DNA from: Piper betle
Lineage: Eukaryota > Streptophyta > Magnoliopsida > Piperales > Piperaceae
Direction: 5' to 3'
Length of the DNA: 64,000 nucleotides
Assembly (NCBI GenBank): GCA_033002965.1
Contig: JAURVB010013345.1
Location: forward strand, 1 to 64,000
The translations under genes and the position numbers were made by a program. Below the pieces are notes generated by a model, which was not told the DNA's origin, did no database searches, and saw only the letters and a list, made by a program, of their open reading frames with translations. Positions within the stretch are counted from its first letter, which is position 1. Each line of letters begins with the position of its first letter. This document shows, piece by piece, positions 10,849-21,901 of the stretch.

Positions 10849-12000
10849 TGTAACACCCCAAATCTGGCTCACGCTAAAGAATTGAACCAGAATGTCACTA
10901 ATCCCAGTTAGGTTAGCTAACCTGAACCCAACTCGTGTGGATCTACTTTCGACATTTTAAGATGAAGATATTAATCGTTATGCATGACTAAATGTACAGA
11001 ACCCTAGCATGCTACTATATAGATAACATGTCAACTAATTCACAAAACAAAATAATTTAGATGAAATTATAAAAATTCCTGAAATAAAACAAACAAAGTC
11101 TTCTCTAAAAGTGCAATTAAGGGCCACCCTGGTAAACCAATATATACAAATACATATCTATATATCAAATATTTCATTCACACAAAATTCTAATATACTG
11201 TATAAATCACTATTAATCTGGATCTCGACCGCATGTGCATTCTATTCACATTTTTCATCATATTTGTCTTGACCCATTTATTATACATATTCAATTTCTC
11301 GATATATTTACTAAAATATGTATATTAATATATCATCATTAGAAATTTTTCATCACAAAATTCGCTGATATACAACCCGGAGATTAACTCTTCCATGTAA
11401 TTCATGTGAAAGGATGGGTCTTCGGTTCATTCCTATTCCTTCTACTACTTACTTGAGGAGGGAAGAAAGGTTTACTCTAAATTTTTCGCCAGTTATATAC
11501 AAGTTACCATGTTTTGCCATGAATAATTATCGGTGTGGATAGCGGTTTTTTCATCCTCCTCAAAGCGTAATTTATTATTTTTATTATTTGATGATGTGGT
11601 GTCGGTTTTTTCATCCTCCTCAAAGTGTAATTTATTATTTTTATTATTTGATGATGTGGTGTCCAAAAATATCTCGAGACTCGAGAGAAAGAAGGAAAGC
11701 CCCTATAAATTACTTTGTTTCTTGTATTCGGGTTTGAGGTCCCTCCGTATTTTGACAATATAATCGTAGATTTGTATGTAGTAAATATTTTGCCTACCCT
11801 GAAAATTTGGTGAACTATGTTTACTCTGAGCATGCTATGAATGAATGGAGTTCATGAATTCGGTGGACAATGTGAAAGTGCAAGTGAGTTGAAGAGATAA
11901 ATGGTGGCCCGGCTCTCATAAATCAATAATTCCCAATCAAGTGACATTTATCGGCACATGAACAAACAAAATTTCCCGGTCGAGACCTTCCAAAGTAGGG
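10849..12000 (-). mobile_element. Ty3/gypsy LTR fragment, reverse orientation
   Basis: Starts TGTAACACCCC, the reverse complement of the LTR end at 150-160. The next 140 bp follow the reverse complement of 1-160 in order (GGCTCAC, GAACC, AATGTCAC, GGTTAGCTAA, GATCT, AAGATG), so this is the same LTR family on the minus strand. The inner boundary is unclear; I place it loosely near 12000. Confidence 0.5.
11543..11662. repeat. Exact 60-bp tandem duplication
   Basis: Two head-to-tail 60-bp units (11543-11602 and 11603-11662), each starting CGGTTTTTTCATCCTCCTCA and ending GATGATGTGGTGT, differing at one base (CAAAGCG versus CAAAGTG). They lie in the gypsy LTR-derived region. The near identity indicates a recent slippage or unequal-exchange event. 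Confidence 0.9.
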
Positions 12001-12927
12001 TATGTATGTTAATGCATTGTATTGTATAATAGGGTCACAAGTGAATGCTCATTACCGAATAAAGCGCATAAAATGCAAATCAAAATATTGAATCGAGAAG
12101 TGATAAACGACATACTAGTCGGAGGGTAAGTGAGAATGGACCGACAAACCTGGCGGTTGGTAGATTGGTGTCAGCCGACAACGTCATCGCCGTGGTTGTG
12201 CTGGTCGCATGTGCTTGGCCGACTCTAGTTAGGATGCACTAATCATCACCTCGTTTGCTAGTGGGTGGTACAGGAGAGATCCTCTGTGAATATTTTCATC
12301 TGGTGCTAAATAAATAATTTTTAATCATAATACCTCTCCAATAATGATTTTAAAAGCTTTTTTTTGTAACATAATATATTGCAAACATATAGTCTAGTTA
12401 CACACTAATTTATTTAATCTACAGAAAAAAAGTATGAAATATATATATGCCCTGATCCACTAAATGCACGCGTAACACAAGTTAATTTTAAATAACAATG
12501 TAAAGTTAAAGTACAACATTACTCTACATTTATGCAATCCTACTATGACAAAATTAGAACTCTTACATCCTAAACAAAATTTTATTAAATGAATTATTCT
12601 AAGGAGAGTATAAGTAATCATAAATCAAGCTAGTTCTAGTTTAACTCAAACCTAAATAAACTTAATTACCACGTTTAACTCGAGACAAATAATTTTTCAT
12701 AGACAATTAAATAGTATTTTTCAACTAAAATTCTTCTGAAGTAAAAAATAATTTATTACAAAATCGACAATATATTAATGCATATTAGTTTTACATTTTA
12801 CAAAACTTTGAAAAGCCAGAGAAAACAGGACTTCCTGATGATTACTGGGTTAAAATTTAAAGCACATGACAAACCTTGCCCACCTCAGAAACGGAGATAC
12901 AGATTAAAATACTTCACACAATATTCA
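12001..12927. other. AT-rich intergenic DNA
   Basis: Low-complexity AT-rich sequence and the 3' UTR of the minus-strand METTL16 gene. No coding exon, RNA gene or further repeat was recognised. Confidence 0.4.
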
Positions 12928-15052
12928 TTAACACCCGTATTCATCTCTCAAATTCAGCTCCAATTGACGGAAGAATGATCCAAATGCTCCTGGAAATAAA
13001 AGGGGGAAACACATGAAGATCTTAAGCTGACGATTATAAAAACACATGAATATCAATCCCGGCCAACAAGAAGATAAAGAATCACTGTAACGTTAAAGAT
13101 CAACCACAATCCAAGAAGTAATTTTGGATCCATGTTAACAAAATATTGGACTCCTCATTTCAGACAAGAGTATCAATGACGAAAAATATGATGCATTCCT
13201 TTCCTGTGGCACACGAAGTTGACTGCAGCTTACAAGCTTATTTTTTGGAATTTAACATGCAGATCAAAAACCCTCATAGTGAATGGAAACATCAGCAAGA
13301 CACCATTAGAAACATCTTCATAATACTAAATTAGTCAAACCTGCGAATGGATTTTGTTTAGACTGCAATGATCCTCTCACTAAACATGTGCCAGGAGCCT
13401 GTTCAAACACCTAAATACATAATTATCAAGTTAAAAATAAGAAGTCAATAGAAGAAAGACAGCTAATTCATCAAATAGAGGTGCAGCTTAATCACCATTA
13501 TGTGGAATCTTAATTCATTGGGTAGAACATCAGCACACTCTCTCATGGCATCTCTTGCAATTGCATGACACACTTCATAGGATGCAATGATCTAAACAAC
13601 AAAATTTTCGCTTAAGAACATAATATAAGGCGAAATAATAGATCAGCGCCTACAAAATGATGGTGGCTTACATCAATACCCAAGGATACTGAGTTTGTTT
13701 TACATTGTGCACCGGCAACAACAAAGAATTCCTCTATAAATTTCAATATTTGACTGGCTACACCTTGACAATGGAGACCCTGAAGCAGGTAACAGAATCA
13801 ATTAACAAACTAGTACCAACTTATAAAATCGCCCTCAAGGCTTGTGCTAACCCCAAGATAGCTGCCCTCAATAAGGTTCAACATTTAGAATTTTAAAAGA
13901 CAGCATTCTTAAGGATCAAAACAAATGATAGGACAAGCACCTTAGGCTTTTTATTTGAATCAAAGAAAGCACAAAATTCAAGTGGAAGCATAGAAAGAGA
14001 TAGGAACTGAAGACCGTGACGTTTTGCCTCCCACGAAAGATTCATATGCACATCCAAATACTAATAAAATGAGCAAATTTTAATATGCACACTTCTTAGT
14101 GCAGAATAATGACTACTAACTTTCTTTTTGATTAATTGTGGAAAGTATGGAATGCAAGATAGACGCATGAGCTTATTCAAGCTACAAATAAATAATCAAC
14201 AACAAAGTGTCTTCCTAATTCTCACCTCAAGCAAGAAGGACTGAACACTCTTCTCAGACACACGAGATGTTAGCATCTTCTTGGCTGGCTCCAGAAAAGT
14301 CCAAGCGATGCCCCATCTGCAAGTCTTCCCTTGAACAAATTCAGTTGTTTTCACGATACAGGCCCCAACTTCACGAAGCTTTGCTCCTAAATATTTTAGA
14401 TTTGCCTTTTTCCCGACCATTGAAGTAAACCAGCTAAAGATATTGAGTACAATACTCCAGACTAAGTCATCCAATTTATTTATGTTACAAATGGCTAATG
14501 ACTTGGAAACAGAAACAGATTGACTGTGGCACTTACCGGAAGGAGCATTTTAGGAGCACACTATCTTCAATGATTCTAGTAATAAATGCACGCTCACCTC
14601 CAGGACACACCATCTCTTCATAGGTTCCACCACAAGATGTTTTTGGGTTAAGTCCTGCCTCAGACATACTCCGAAAAAATGGAGGATTACACATGCAGAA
14701 ATCAAATTTCTCATCACTCTGCACAACACCTACCAGTATGGGTGGCCCACGGTAATTATCTACAACATTTTCATCTAATGAGTTCCGTCCTTCAGCCTTT
14801 TCTGTATGTGCTATGTCCTTAACATCAGAGGAAGCATCTCCACCCCTCAGCATCATATCATCACCACCATCTGCCTTCCTCACTTCAATCAAGTCAGATA
14901 CGTGAGGATTACTCTCAACATTCCACTTTGCCCACTCCAAAGCCACCGCTGTCATATCTGTGGCCATGTACCAAATAATTACATATTTTCCCTTCAATTT
15001 CAAGACAAACTAGAGAGAACCATCAGCTACATTTTTTAATATATATACACAC

Positions 15053-15117
<65 letters not shown>

Positions 15118-16028
15118 ATCCACCGAAAAACAGCATATGCCGCGCTTTAAATGTGAACATCCAATATAAACAGGAAAATTTTCAACCACTAAAGTATCCA
15201 AAATTGCATCAAGCAGGCAATGACATGAACAGAAAGCATGAACATTACGGGACATTCAGTCATCGACGCAAATAATGCAAGAAGAACACAATGACACAGA
15301 TTTTAGGTTCCAATCTGGATGATAAGTTCGAAACTACTCATACTGGAGATTTTTTTTAAAAAAAACACTAAAATTTTATTTGATCACATACAAGATATTA
15401 GTATCATTAACAGGGTTAGAGTGGATCAGTTTTAAACTACTCAATCAACTAAGTTCAGACTTAACAAGAAAACTAGCAAAAGGTAGAGAGAGATGTTTGT
15501 TACCGGTAGCAACGAAACTCCATCCAAAGAGGGAAGCACCAAGGAGTGGATATATACAATTAGCTCCCGCACCAATGTCGAGTCCCCTCACTCTATCCCC
15601 CATCCTGTCGTCAATTCGAGGCGGGATGATCGTAGAGGACAAAAGATCATGGACCCAATGTATGTAATTTAACCGGTTGGGCACCGTGGGGCAGAGCTGA
15701 CCATCCGGAATCCACCTGTGTAAACAACACGATTTTTTGAACTTTTTATAACAAAGCAAAGAACACTGGCGGAATAAAAATCCATGGATTGATCAAGCAA
15801 TGGAATGGATACCAAGATAGGTGGTGGTCATGCTGGAGAAGAACGCGGGTGAGCTCGCGGGTGGCGTTGAAGTCGGTCCAATCGATTTGCGGGGAGCCGC
15901 CGGGGCCGTAGAAGACGAACGGCTCGAAGGTCGGGTAGAGGGAGGCCAGTTGAGCGAAGTCGGGGGGTTCTCTGCGTACGTGTTCCTCGGGTGCATCGCC
16001 TGCCTCCGCCGCCGCTTCTTCCCCCCAT
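12928..16028 (-). CDS. FIO1: METTL16-type U6 snRNA/mRNA N6-adenosine methyltransferase (FIONA1)
   Basis: SAM-dependent RNA m6A methyltransferase, mainly nuclear; in plants FIONA1 methylates U6 snRNA and some mRNAs and affects flowering and the clock. Eight minus-strand exons: 16028-15813, 15715-15504, 14957-14537, 14433-14226, 13779-13672, 13591-13496, 13410-13341, 12989-12928. Family landmarks: a basic start then MHPRN, PPDFAQLASLYPTFEPFVFY, DWTDFNATRELTRVLL, WWIPDGQLCPTVPNR, the SAM site GLDIGAGANCIYPLLG, DMTAVALEWA, catalytic NPPF in FDFCMCNPPFF, WFTSMVGKK, VKTTEFVQGKTCRWG, and the C-terminal RNA-binding region VFEQAPGTCLVRGSLQ. Phases give 465 codons only if two bases are restored in exon 1: G-run at 16021-16026 and C-run at 15962-15967, each apparently 6 instead of 7. 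Assembly error is likely. Confidence 0.92.
15053..15113. repeat. (AT)n(GT)n microsatellite in METTL16 intron 2
   Basis: (AT)n from about 15053 passes into an uninterrupted (GT) run to 15113, inside the 14958-15503 intron. It is a length-polymorphism-prone marker with no coding meaning; short frames through it are artefacts. Confidence 0.95.
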
Positions 16029-16139
16029 GGCGGCCGCCGCCGGCCGAGATCCCTTTGCGGCAAACACTGTGTGGTGGGAATGGGTCTGCGAGCCCTTCTT
16101 CGTTTCTATTATTTTTGGTTTATTAGTTTCCGGTGTTAG

Positions 16140-16800
16140 GTTCAGAGGATATAAGTAAAAATCTGCCGACTGTAGTCGGCTACATGAAAAATCGTTTTGG
16201 CAAAATTAATCGGCCAATTAATGGACCATTAATTGGCCGATTCAAGCTCTTGCCCCGGTCAACGACGGCTAGAATCTGCCCATTCAGGACGAGGCATGGG
16301 GAAGACGGGGCGAGGTGGTCAGTGGGGTGGCAAGGTATGGGCAGGCCGGGAGCGGCCACGGTGGTGGGGGGCGGCGGTCGGAGGAGGCGGGCGGGATCGG
16401 GTGAAGCCGAACGAGGAAGAGGGAAGGGGAAAAAAGAGGGCGAGGACGTGGGGGGCGAGGGGGGCAGTGGGTGCGGGGGAGCGGGGTGGGTGGGGCGGTG
16501 GTAAGGCAGTGACGGTAGGGGGTGGGGGTGGGGGACGGCGGGGGCGGTGCGGGGGACTGGCAGGCTGCAGACGGGACTAGGCAATGACGCCAACGAGGGT
16601 GGGGCAGGGCAGATTAGGCGAAGGCAACGGAGAAAGAGGGCAGCATTTTAGGTTTTGAAGTATGAGATGCGTAGGGGGAAAGAAATAGGTAAGTGGTATT
16701 CTCGTAATTAAAATTGACTTAAATCCGATTCGAATAAAAAATAATAATTAATTTTAAAAAAACCTTAAAAATATTATAAAATATAATATAAATCGTAATA
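16140..16800 (+). mobile_element. End of a hairpin / GC-rich / AT-rich non-autonomous element
   Basis: Two hairpins come first: GCCGACTGTAGTCGGC near 16160, then a perfect 17-bp inverted repeat with one-base loop at 16208-16242 (arm AATCGGCCAATTAATGG). A G-rich low-complexity block of about 350 bp follows (16265-16620). Near 16693 there is a boundary TATTCTCGTAATTAAAATTGAC and then AT-rich sequence. The same order and a similar boundary motif occur at 48362-49480. It sits upstream of METTL16, so it may overlap that promoter. No opposite end was found. Confidence 0.5.
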
Positions 16801-17525
16801 TAAAAATGACATATTCTACCACCTTTTTAATAATCACCCACCTTACATCAAATAACACGACTTTTTATCATCCCAATTGAGTTTAAATTAATTTTGGTCT
16901 CGTAATAATTTTACTCACTACTTAATATTCATTTAATCTAAATTTTTTATTTTTATTAATTATTATTAAAAACCATTAGATTATACTTCAACCTAAATTA
17001 AGAATTTTAACAAAATTAATACCAACTTATATTAAAGTACTTGATTTTTTTTACCCTCATCATGTTCTAATATTTCATGTGTTGTGGTTAATTATGTTCC
17101 CACAATAATTTTATGTGTCTTTTAATACTTAATTAATTTGATATTATTATTATTATTAAGAAAGTATTGAATTTTAAGTCTACCTAAATATTTTGGCCTG
17201 TTTTTGTCCGGATTTTAAGGGCTTGTGGGCCCCAATCGTCTTTGCCAAGCAAACTAAGTCCGCTTAAATAAAAGCAAGAAAATCAAAGACAAGTCAATTT
17301 TTTAAGTTGTTCCTTTAAGGTCAAATGCATATCCCTAAGTAAATCAGTGGGTTTGTGCAACAAATTCACCATCCTTGATTTTTACAATTTACACCAGGAG
17401 GAAAATTTTCTGCCTCCACGAAATATGTGCCAAAAATTAAATGGCCTGGCCCTGCTTCTTCTCATCTTCATATGGTAAAATAATCCTAGTCAATGCATCG
17501 AGAACATAAAAAAAGTAGTGAAAAG
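16801..17525. other. AT-rich intergenic DNA
   Basis: Strongly AT-rich sequence with TTATTATTATTATT-type runs near 17140. No gene or structured element was recognised. Confidence 0.4.
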
Positions 17526-17620
17526 TAGTGGGGTACTGGGTTTTGCTCTAATGGTTATTAGAGATATAAAAAAGTCAAATTTATTTTCAAGTATTTTATT
17601 TTTCGTTCGAATTTGTTTTA
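17526..17620 (+). repeat. tRNA-like (SINE-head) sequence
   Basis: An A-box-like GCTCTAATGGTTA near 17536 is followed about 65 bp later by a B-box-like CGTTCGAATTT. This spacing and motif order suit the pol III head of a tRNA-derived SINE. No tRNA fold or flanking duplication was found, so this is tentative. Confidence 0.3.
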
Positions 17621-18047
17621 ATTTATGCTCATTAATTTAGTGATAGAAAAAATACTTAGTTTAAAATAAATAGCTCGTTAAATAACGAACAAAGTTTAAA
17701 CTAAGGAGTGTTCGGCTCAGTTTGGCTCGAAAAAACTTGTCTTCAAACTCGAAAAATATTTAGCTCGTCAATTCTATAGAGGTCACATTGAACTTATATA
17801 ATGTTGGAAAGAAATTTTTAATTATATATAAGTTAAACACGAGCCAAATACAAACATTCGCTCGGCTCGAGCTCGACTTGAAACTATAATGAACCGAATA
17901 CAAGCCAAACTCAAATATTATGAATTTTGGACGAGCTGGGCTCGACCTATAATACATCAAAGCTTATCAAATACTCAAACATACTTACCAAAAATCACGT
18001 TGAATTTAAAAACATCCTTAATCAGCTCAACTCGTTTACACCCCTAA
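17621..18047 (-). repeat. Relic of a GGCTCG/GAGCTCG-rich TIR repeat
   Basis: Shows the GGCTCGAGCTCGACTTG and TCGGCTCAGTTTGGCTCG phrases typical of the family at 9513, 46767 and 55154. It ends CAACTCGTTTACACCCCTAA, whose reverse complement (TTAGGGGTGTAAACGAG) resembles the family's terminus. The opposite end is not recognisable. Confidence 0.45.
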
Positions 18048-19025
18048 TTACACTACATGAAAGCCTTCAAATAAATTCCGAAACATTTTAAAATCAATTG
18101 GACTAGAGCAGATCGATTCAGGCCAAGAAAATAGTTCGGACCGGTCGGTTCACTTGTCTAAACAAAGTGGCGTACACTTCGTCTAGTCTGAATCTAAATG
18201 CGCCAAATAGGGCGCGGCCTGCGGTGCACTAAAGGTAAAAGCTGGTCACGACCGAACGGCGCGGACGTGGTCAATAGAACTTGAACCCAGTCAAGACAAA
18301 CGAGCCCGATGGGTCTTCGGCAGCTAGGCTTTGGTTTGATCTTTTCTTCACGATGAGCGAAACACCTTCGACGTCTTTGTCCGGAGGTGAGGCTGGTTGG
18401 TTGTTTGGAAAATTTCTACAAAGATGACGACCTTTTCTCTTCTTCTTCTTTGGTGTTCGTGCAATTTCCAGCGATAGCAATGGCTTCTAACAGCGGGGTA
18501 TGGGCTTGGATGGATAGCAAGTGTGGTGGGCTATACATTGGGTACTACGAACCGTCCGGGAGTCACCATGGTTAGCCGGAAAAGACGCTGAAAAGTCGCT
18601 AGAAAACCTACAAAAACAAGGAAACTTTCTTGTCACCGGCGGGCTTCAACAACGCTTTGGCCGGCTGGAATGAGTTTGGGACGGCCTTGGGAAGGTGGTG
18701 GCTCTAGCAAGGCGTCTCCAGAGAGGGTGGACGTCGGCTAGGGCCCCTCTTCTTCTTCGCCTCTCCCAGTTTCTTCTCTTCATGGCGGCATCGTTGGTTC
18801 CTTGCAGCCTCAGCGAGCTCCGGGCTCTTTCAAACGGAAAAAATTGAAATAAATAAACTCTCTTTTACAAAAACTTTTCTATTCGCGTAAGAAATTATAA
18901 CCGTTAAGATAAAAATAAAGATGAGGTTTACAAAAATTAGTTAGGAGGAAAATATATACAATATAGTTACAATTTATTAGGACAAAGACGAAGTGTAATT
19001 TATCACCCTCCACAAACTCAAGAGG
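18048..19025. other. Unassigned intergenic sequence
   Basis: A GC-richer patch (about 18170-18830) holds short open frames on both strands but none matches a family I know, and codon usage is not convincing. A repeat-derived or degraded gene origin is possible. Confidence 0.3.
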
Positions 19026-19490
19026 GGAACCAACTTAAAGCTTAAAGTGAAACAATTCAAAACGAGGACAGTAAATAGGCTTAGTAAGCAAATCAGCGAC
19101 TTGGTTAGTGGAAGAAAGATGTCGAAGTCTAACAATCCCAATTGCTACCTTCTCTCGAATAAAATGCATATTAATTTCAATGCATTTGCTTTTATTATAT
19201 AAAAGTTAATTAAATGTCAAATAGAGGGTGCTGACATTGTCACAAAAGAGAATTAATAGATAACACAATGAAATTTATAGGGCTTTTAATAAATATAGCA
19301 GGCACATCACTTTTCAACTAAGAAGAGTCATCAAAGAGTAAAACTCTACTTCGGAGCTAGATTTAAAAACGGTTAATTGTTTTTTAGAGATCCAAAAGAT
19401 TAAATTTTACCCAAGATAAATAGCAAACTCATAAGTAAATCGGCGTGTGTTTGGATTGCCCGCCCAATCGGCATCAATGTGACCAATTAA
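19026..19490 (-). pseudogene. Ty1/copia RNase H remnant
   Basis: Reading the minus strand from about 19490 gives GHIDADWAGNPNTRR, YEFAIYLG, LISWISKKQ, FKSSSEVEF, CDNVSTLYL, NKSKCIEINMHFIREKV and STNQVADLLTKP. This is the copia RNase H region in order, including the ADWAG and D-N active-site blocks. Stops interrupt it several times. It is a different, more decayed insertion than that at 161-835, and in opposite orientation. Confidence 0.8.
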
Positions 19491-21139
19491 TACGAAGGAA
19501 ATTTAGGGAATAAAGTGAAGGCAAGACAAGGTGTAACTTATCAAAAGTGATGGGGTTGGGGGCTATTTATAGAAAATAATTGCTTGGGGAGGAGGTCGAG
19601 ATGAGTTTATTTCCAAATAGGAATAAACACGGGTGAGAGTTGGCAGATGCATAATAGATTAATCTCCACCCTTTCTTTGCTTCTTCCCCCTATACGTGCA
19701 TGCCTCTATATTTATTATTTTATTATTTTTATTTATGGGCCCCACTTCACATGATAAATAGGTACTAACTCCAAATTTGAAAATTTAAAACAATCAATAA
19801 ATTTTAATATATATTTATAATTATACTATTAAAGTTTGTTACTTACTAATATATACTCAATTTTAGTTATATAGATTTTATATATTTATTTATTTACATA
19901 TTATTATTATTATTATTAAAACTTAGTATAATTTTCTTCAAATTAATTTTTTTAAAAATAAATTATATTTAGTTATTAAAAAATTTTACTTATTAAAATT
20001 AAAATTACTTTTAATATGTGTATACAAATACATGTCTTGTTAAATTAAATAAATATTTATTATTTTTATTTAAAAATAATATAGTAATAATTTTGAAATT
20101 AATTTTGTATATTCTTAATATATATTATTTATAAGTTTTAAATATACTTCACACATCGCGCCGATCTTTGGTTAGTGTTTGTTAATTATACGTAGCAAAA
20201 TATGCAGATAAGTTTTAGGGCTATTAAGCTTTGTTTGCCATGAAAATTTTGAAGATGATGTACTAAGTGTAACGGCAAAAGGATATTTTAAGTAAATTAT
20301 CAATAATAGGCTTCAAAATACTTAAAATTGAAGTGTAGGCGACAAAATTGAAGTTTCGTTTTGGTTTATTAATTTGTTATTATTTTAGTAAAGCTGTTGC
20401 AAGCGTAGCACAACAACATGTCTTTTTCATTTTAGGATAATTGAGAAACGTGCATCAATTATATTGGTTGTAAGGCCTAGCAACTATATTGGTAGTAAAA
20501 CTCAATCAATTTCAAGCAAGTCACTCACTTATTAAATACTTTTGTGACATTTTTATTATTTTAATATATATATATATATATATAATTATTTAAAAATTTT
20601 AATTATTTATTGGGAGCCAACATCGACTATAAGACATTGTAACATCTAATTTTTCATTAGATTTATATCTTAAAAGCCAATGGTCACTCATGCACAAGTA
20701 GGTAGGGCAACTTAACTTTCTCCCCCTTAACCTGGGTAGCCCATCTGCAAGTTAGGTTGGAAACACCACCCACCGTTTTGGGTCCATCTATTAATTGCTG
20801 CTTGCGAGTGTGCAACACAAATTCTCAATCTTGGTTCACAAATTATCTTCTTTGAACATTCATTCAAGTTTTTTTTATTGAAAAAAGAAAACAGAGATAA
20901 TGAGAGAGAAAAGGATCACTCCACCTTTAACAGCTGAATAGCCATGGGCATCACATGAGAGACCAGATAACAAATAATGACTCGTAACACATCATTTCCC
21001 TTCAACTTCGCTTTATACACACGGGCCTTCACTACTTTGCATTGGAAGAAAACTATCATTTTTTTCTCAGTTTGGAATAAAAACAACATTGACCAATGGT
21101 TTGGAGTGTTTCTGCTTTGTGCAACACATCTAATTTGTT
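19491..21139. other. AT-rich intergenic DNA
   Basis: Very AT-rich DNA with a (TA)n tract near 20563-20584 and no recognised gene. The last few hundred bases are the 3' flank of the minus-strand two-exon gene. Confidence 0.4.
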
Positions 21140-21901
21140 CTATGTCTGTATACTCTTAGGAAGGGTACCAATCCAATCGCTCCTCCCCCGGGATTCTTCT
21201 GCCTTGCGTGCTCTCCTCCAACGAACCAGCTGTAAGAGATAGGCAAACCCCTTCCTCCACCGGAGCTTTGTAGCCCTTGATTTCATGCGTTCCATGGCAA
21301 CCACATCAGTACTCTCCTCCACCTTCACTCCCTTGCTTGGCACTGTTGCAAACTCGTTTGTACCATATTCCCATGAAGCCCGCCCATTTTCTTCAATCTT
21401 AATTGATATAAACGAATCTGCAACACGCGCATATAGGTACAGGCCTTTTAATGAATTAATCCCTGATATTCAAACTCAAACTAGCAGCCTTGCACACAAA
21501 TATTTCAAGTATTTCCCATCGCCAGCTTTGCAATATATATATATGCTTGAAACACAAGTTACTCTACATGAATTGGATTATGAGTGAACAAGCTTAGATA
21601 TGAAAGACCAATTACCATCAAGACTGGTGGAAGTGCTGGTATCATTACGAAAGCTGCGGGACTTCTGGTACCGGTGGAGGAGAGCGCCCAGTGCGAAGAC
21701 CTTTGTGATAGTGCTGGTTGAGGACGTGCCGAAAGAGGAGCTCTTATTGGCTTTCTTGTTCTCCTGTTGTATACGAGGATGCTGGCCTTGCTTACAGGCA
21801 AGAATTAGAAGCCTCTCTTCCAAACAAAGAGCACACACCCCTATAATCCTCACTTTTGGGTGATAATAGCAACGTGGGTTCTCTTCCACAACCTCCATCA
21901 T
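21140..21901 (-). CDS. Plant-specific two-exon protein with CxxH...CxxC N-terminus (OCTOPUS/DUF740-N-like motif)
   Basis: Two minus-strand exons, 21901-21616 and 21417-21140 (GT/AG, phase 1), give 187 residues. Residues ~9-30 read NPRCYYHPKVRIIGVCALCLEERL, a Cys/His motif resembling the start of OCTOPUS/DUF740 proteins, though this protein is far shorter. Next comes a basic TITKVFALGALLHR segment, a Ser/Thr/Asp-rich stretch, and DSFISIKIEENGRASWE across the splice. The C-terminus is basic and aromatic (KLRWRKGFAYLLQLVRWRRARK), possibly membrane- or nucleic-acid-associating. I recognise the pattern as an uncharacterised land-plant family; no biochemical role is established. The reading frame is clean. 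Start: two consecutive ATGs at 21901 and 21898. Confidence 0.8.

Noticed and set aside
15010..15275. Frames through the GT repeat (Cys/Val or His/Thr repeats)
   Set aside because: Microsatellite inside an intron.
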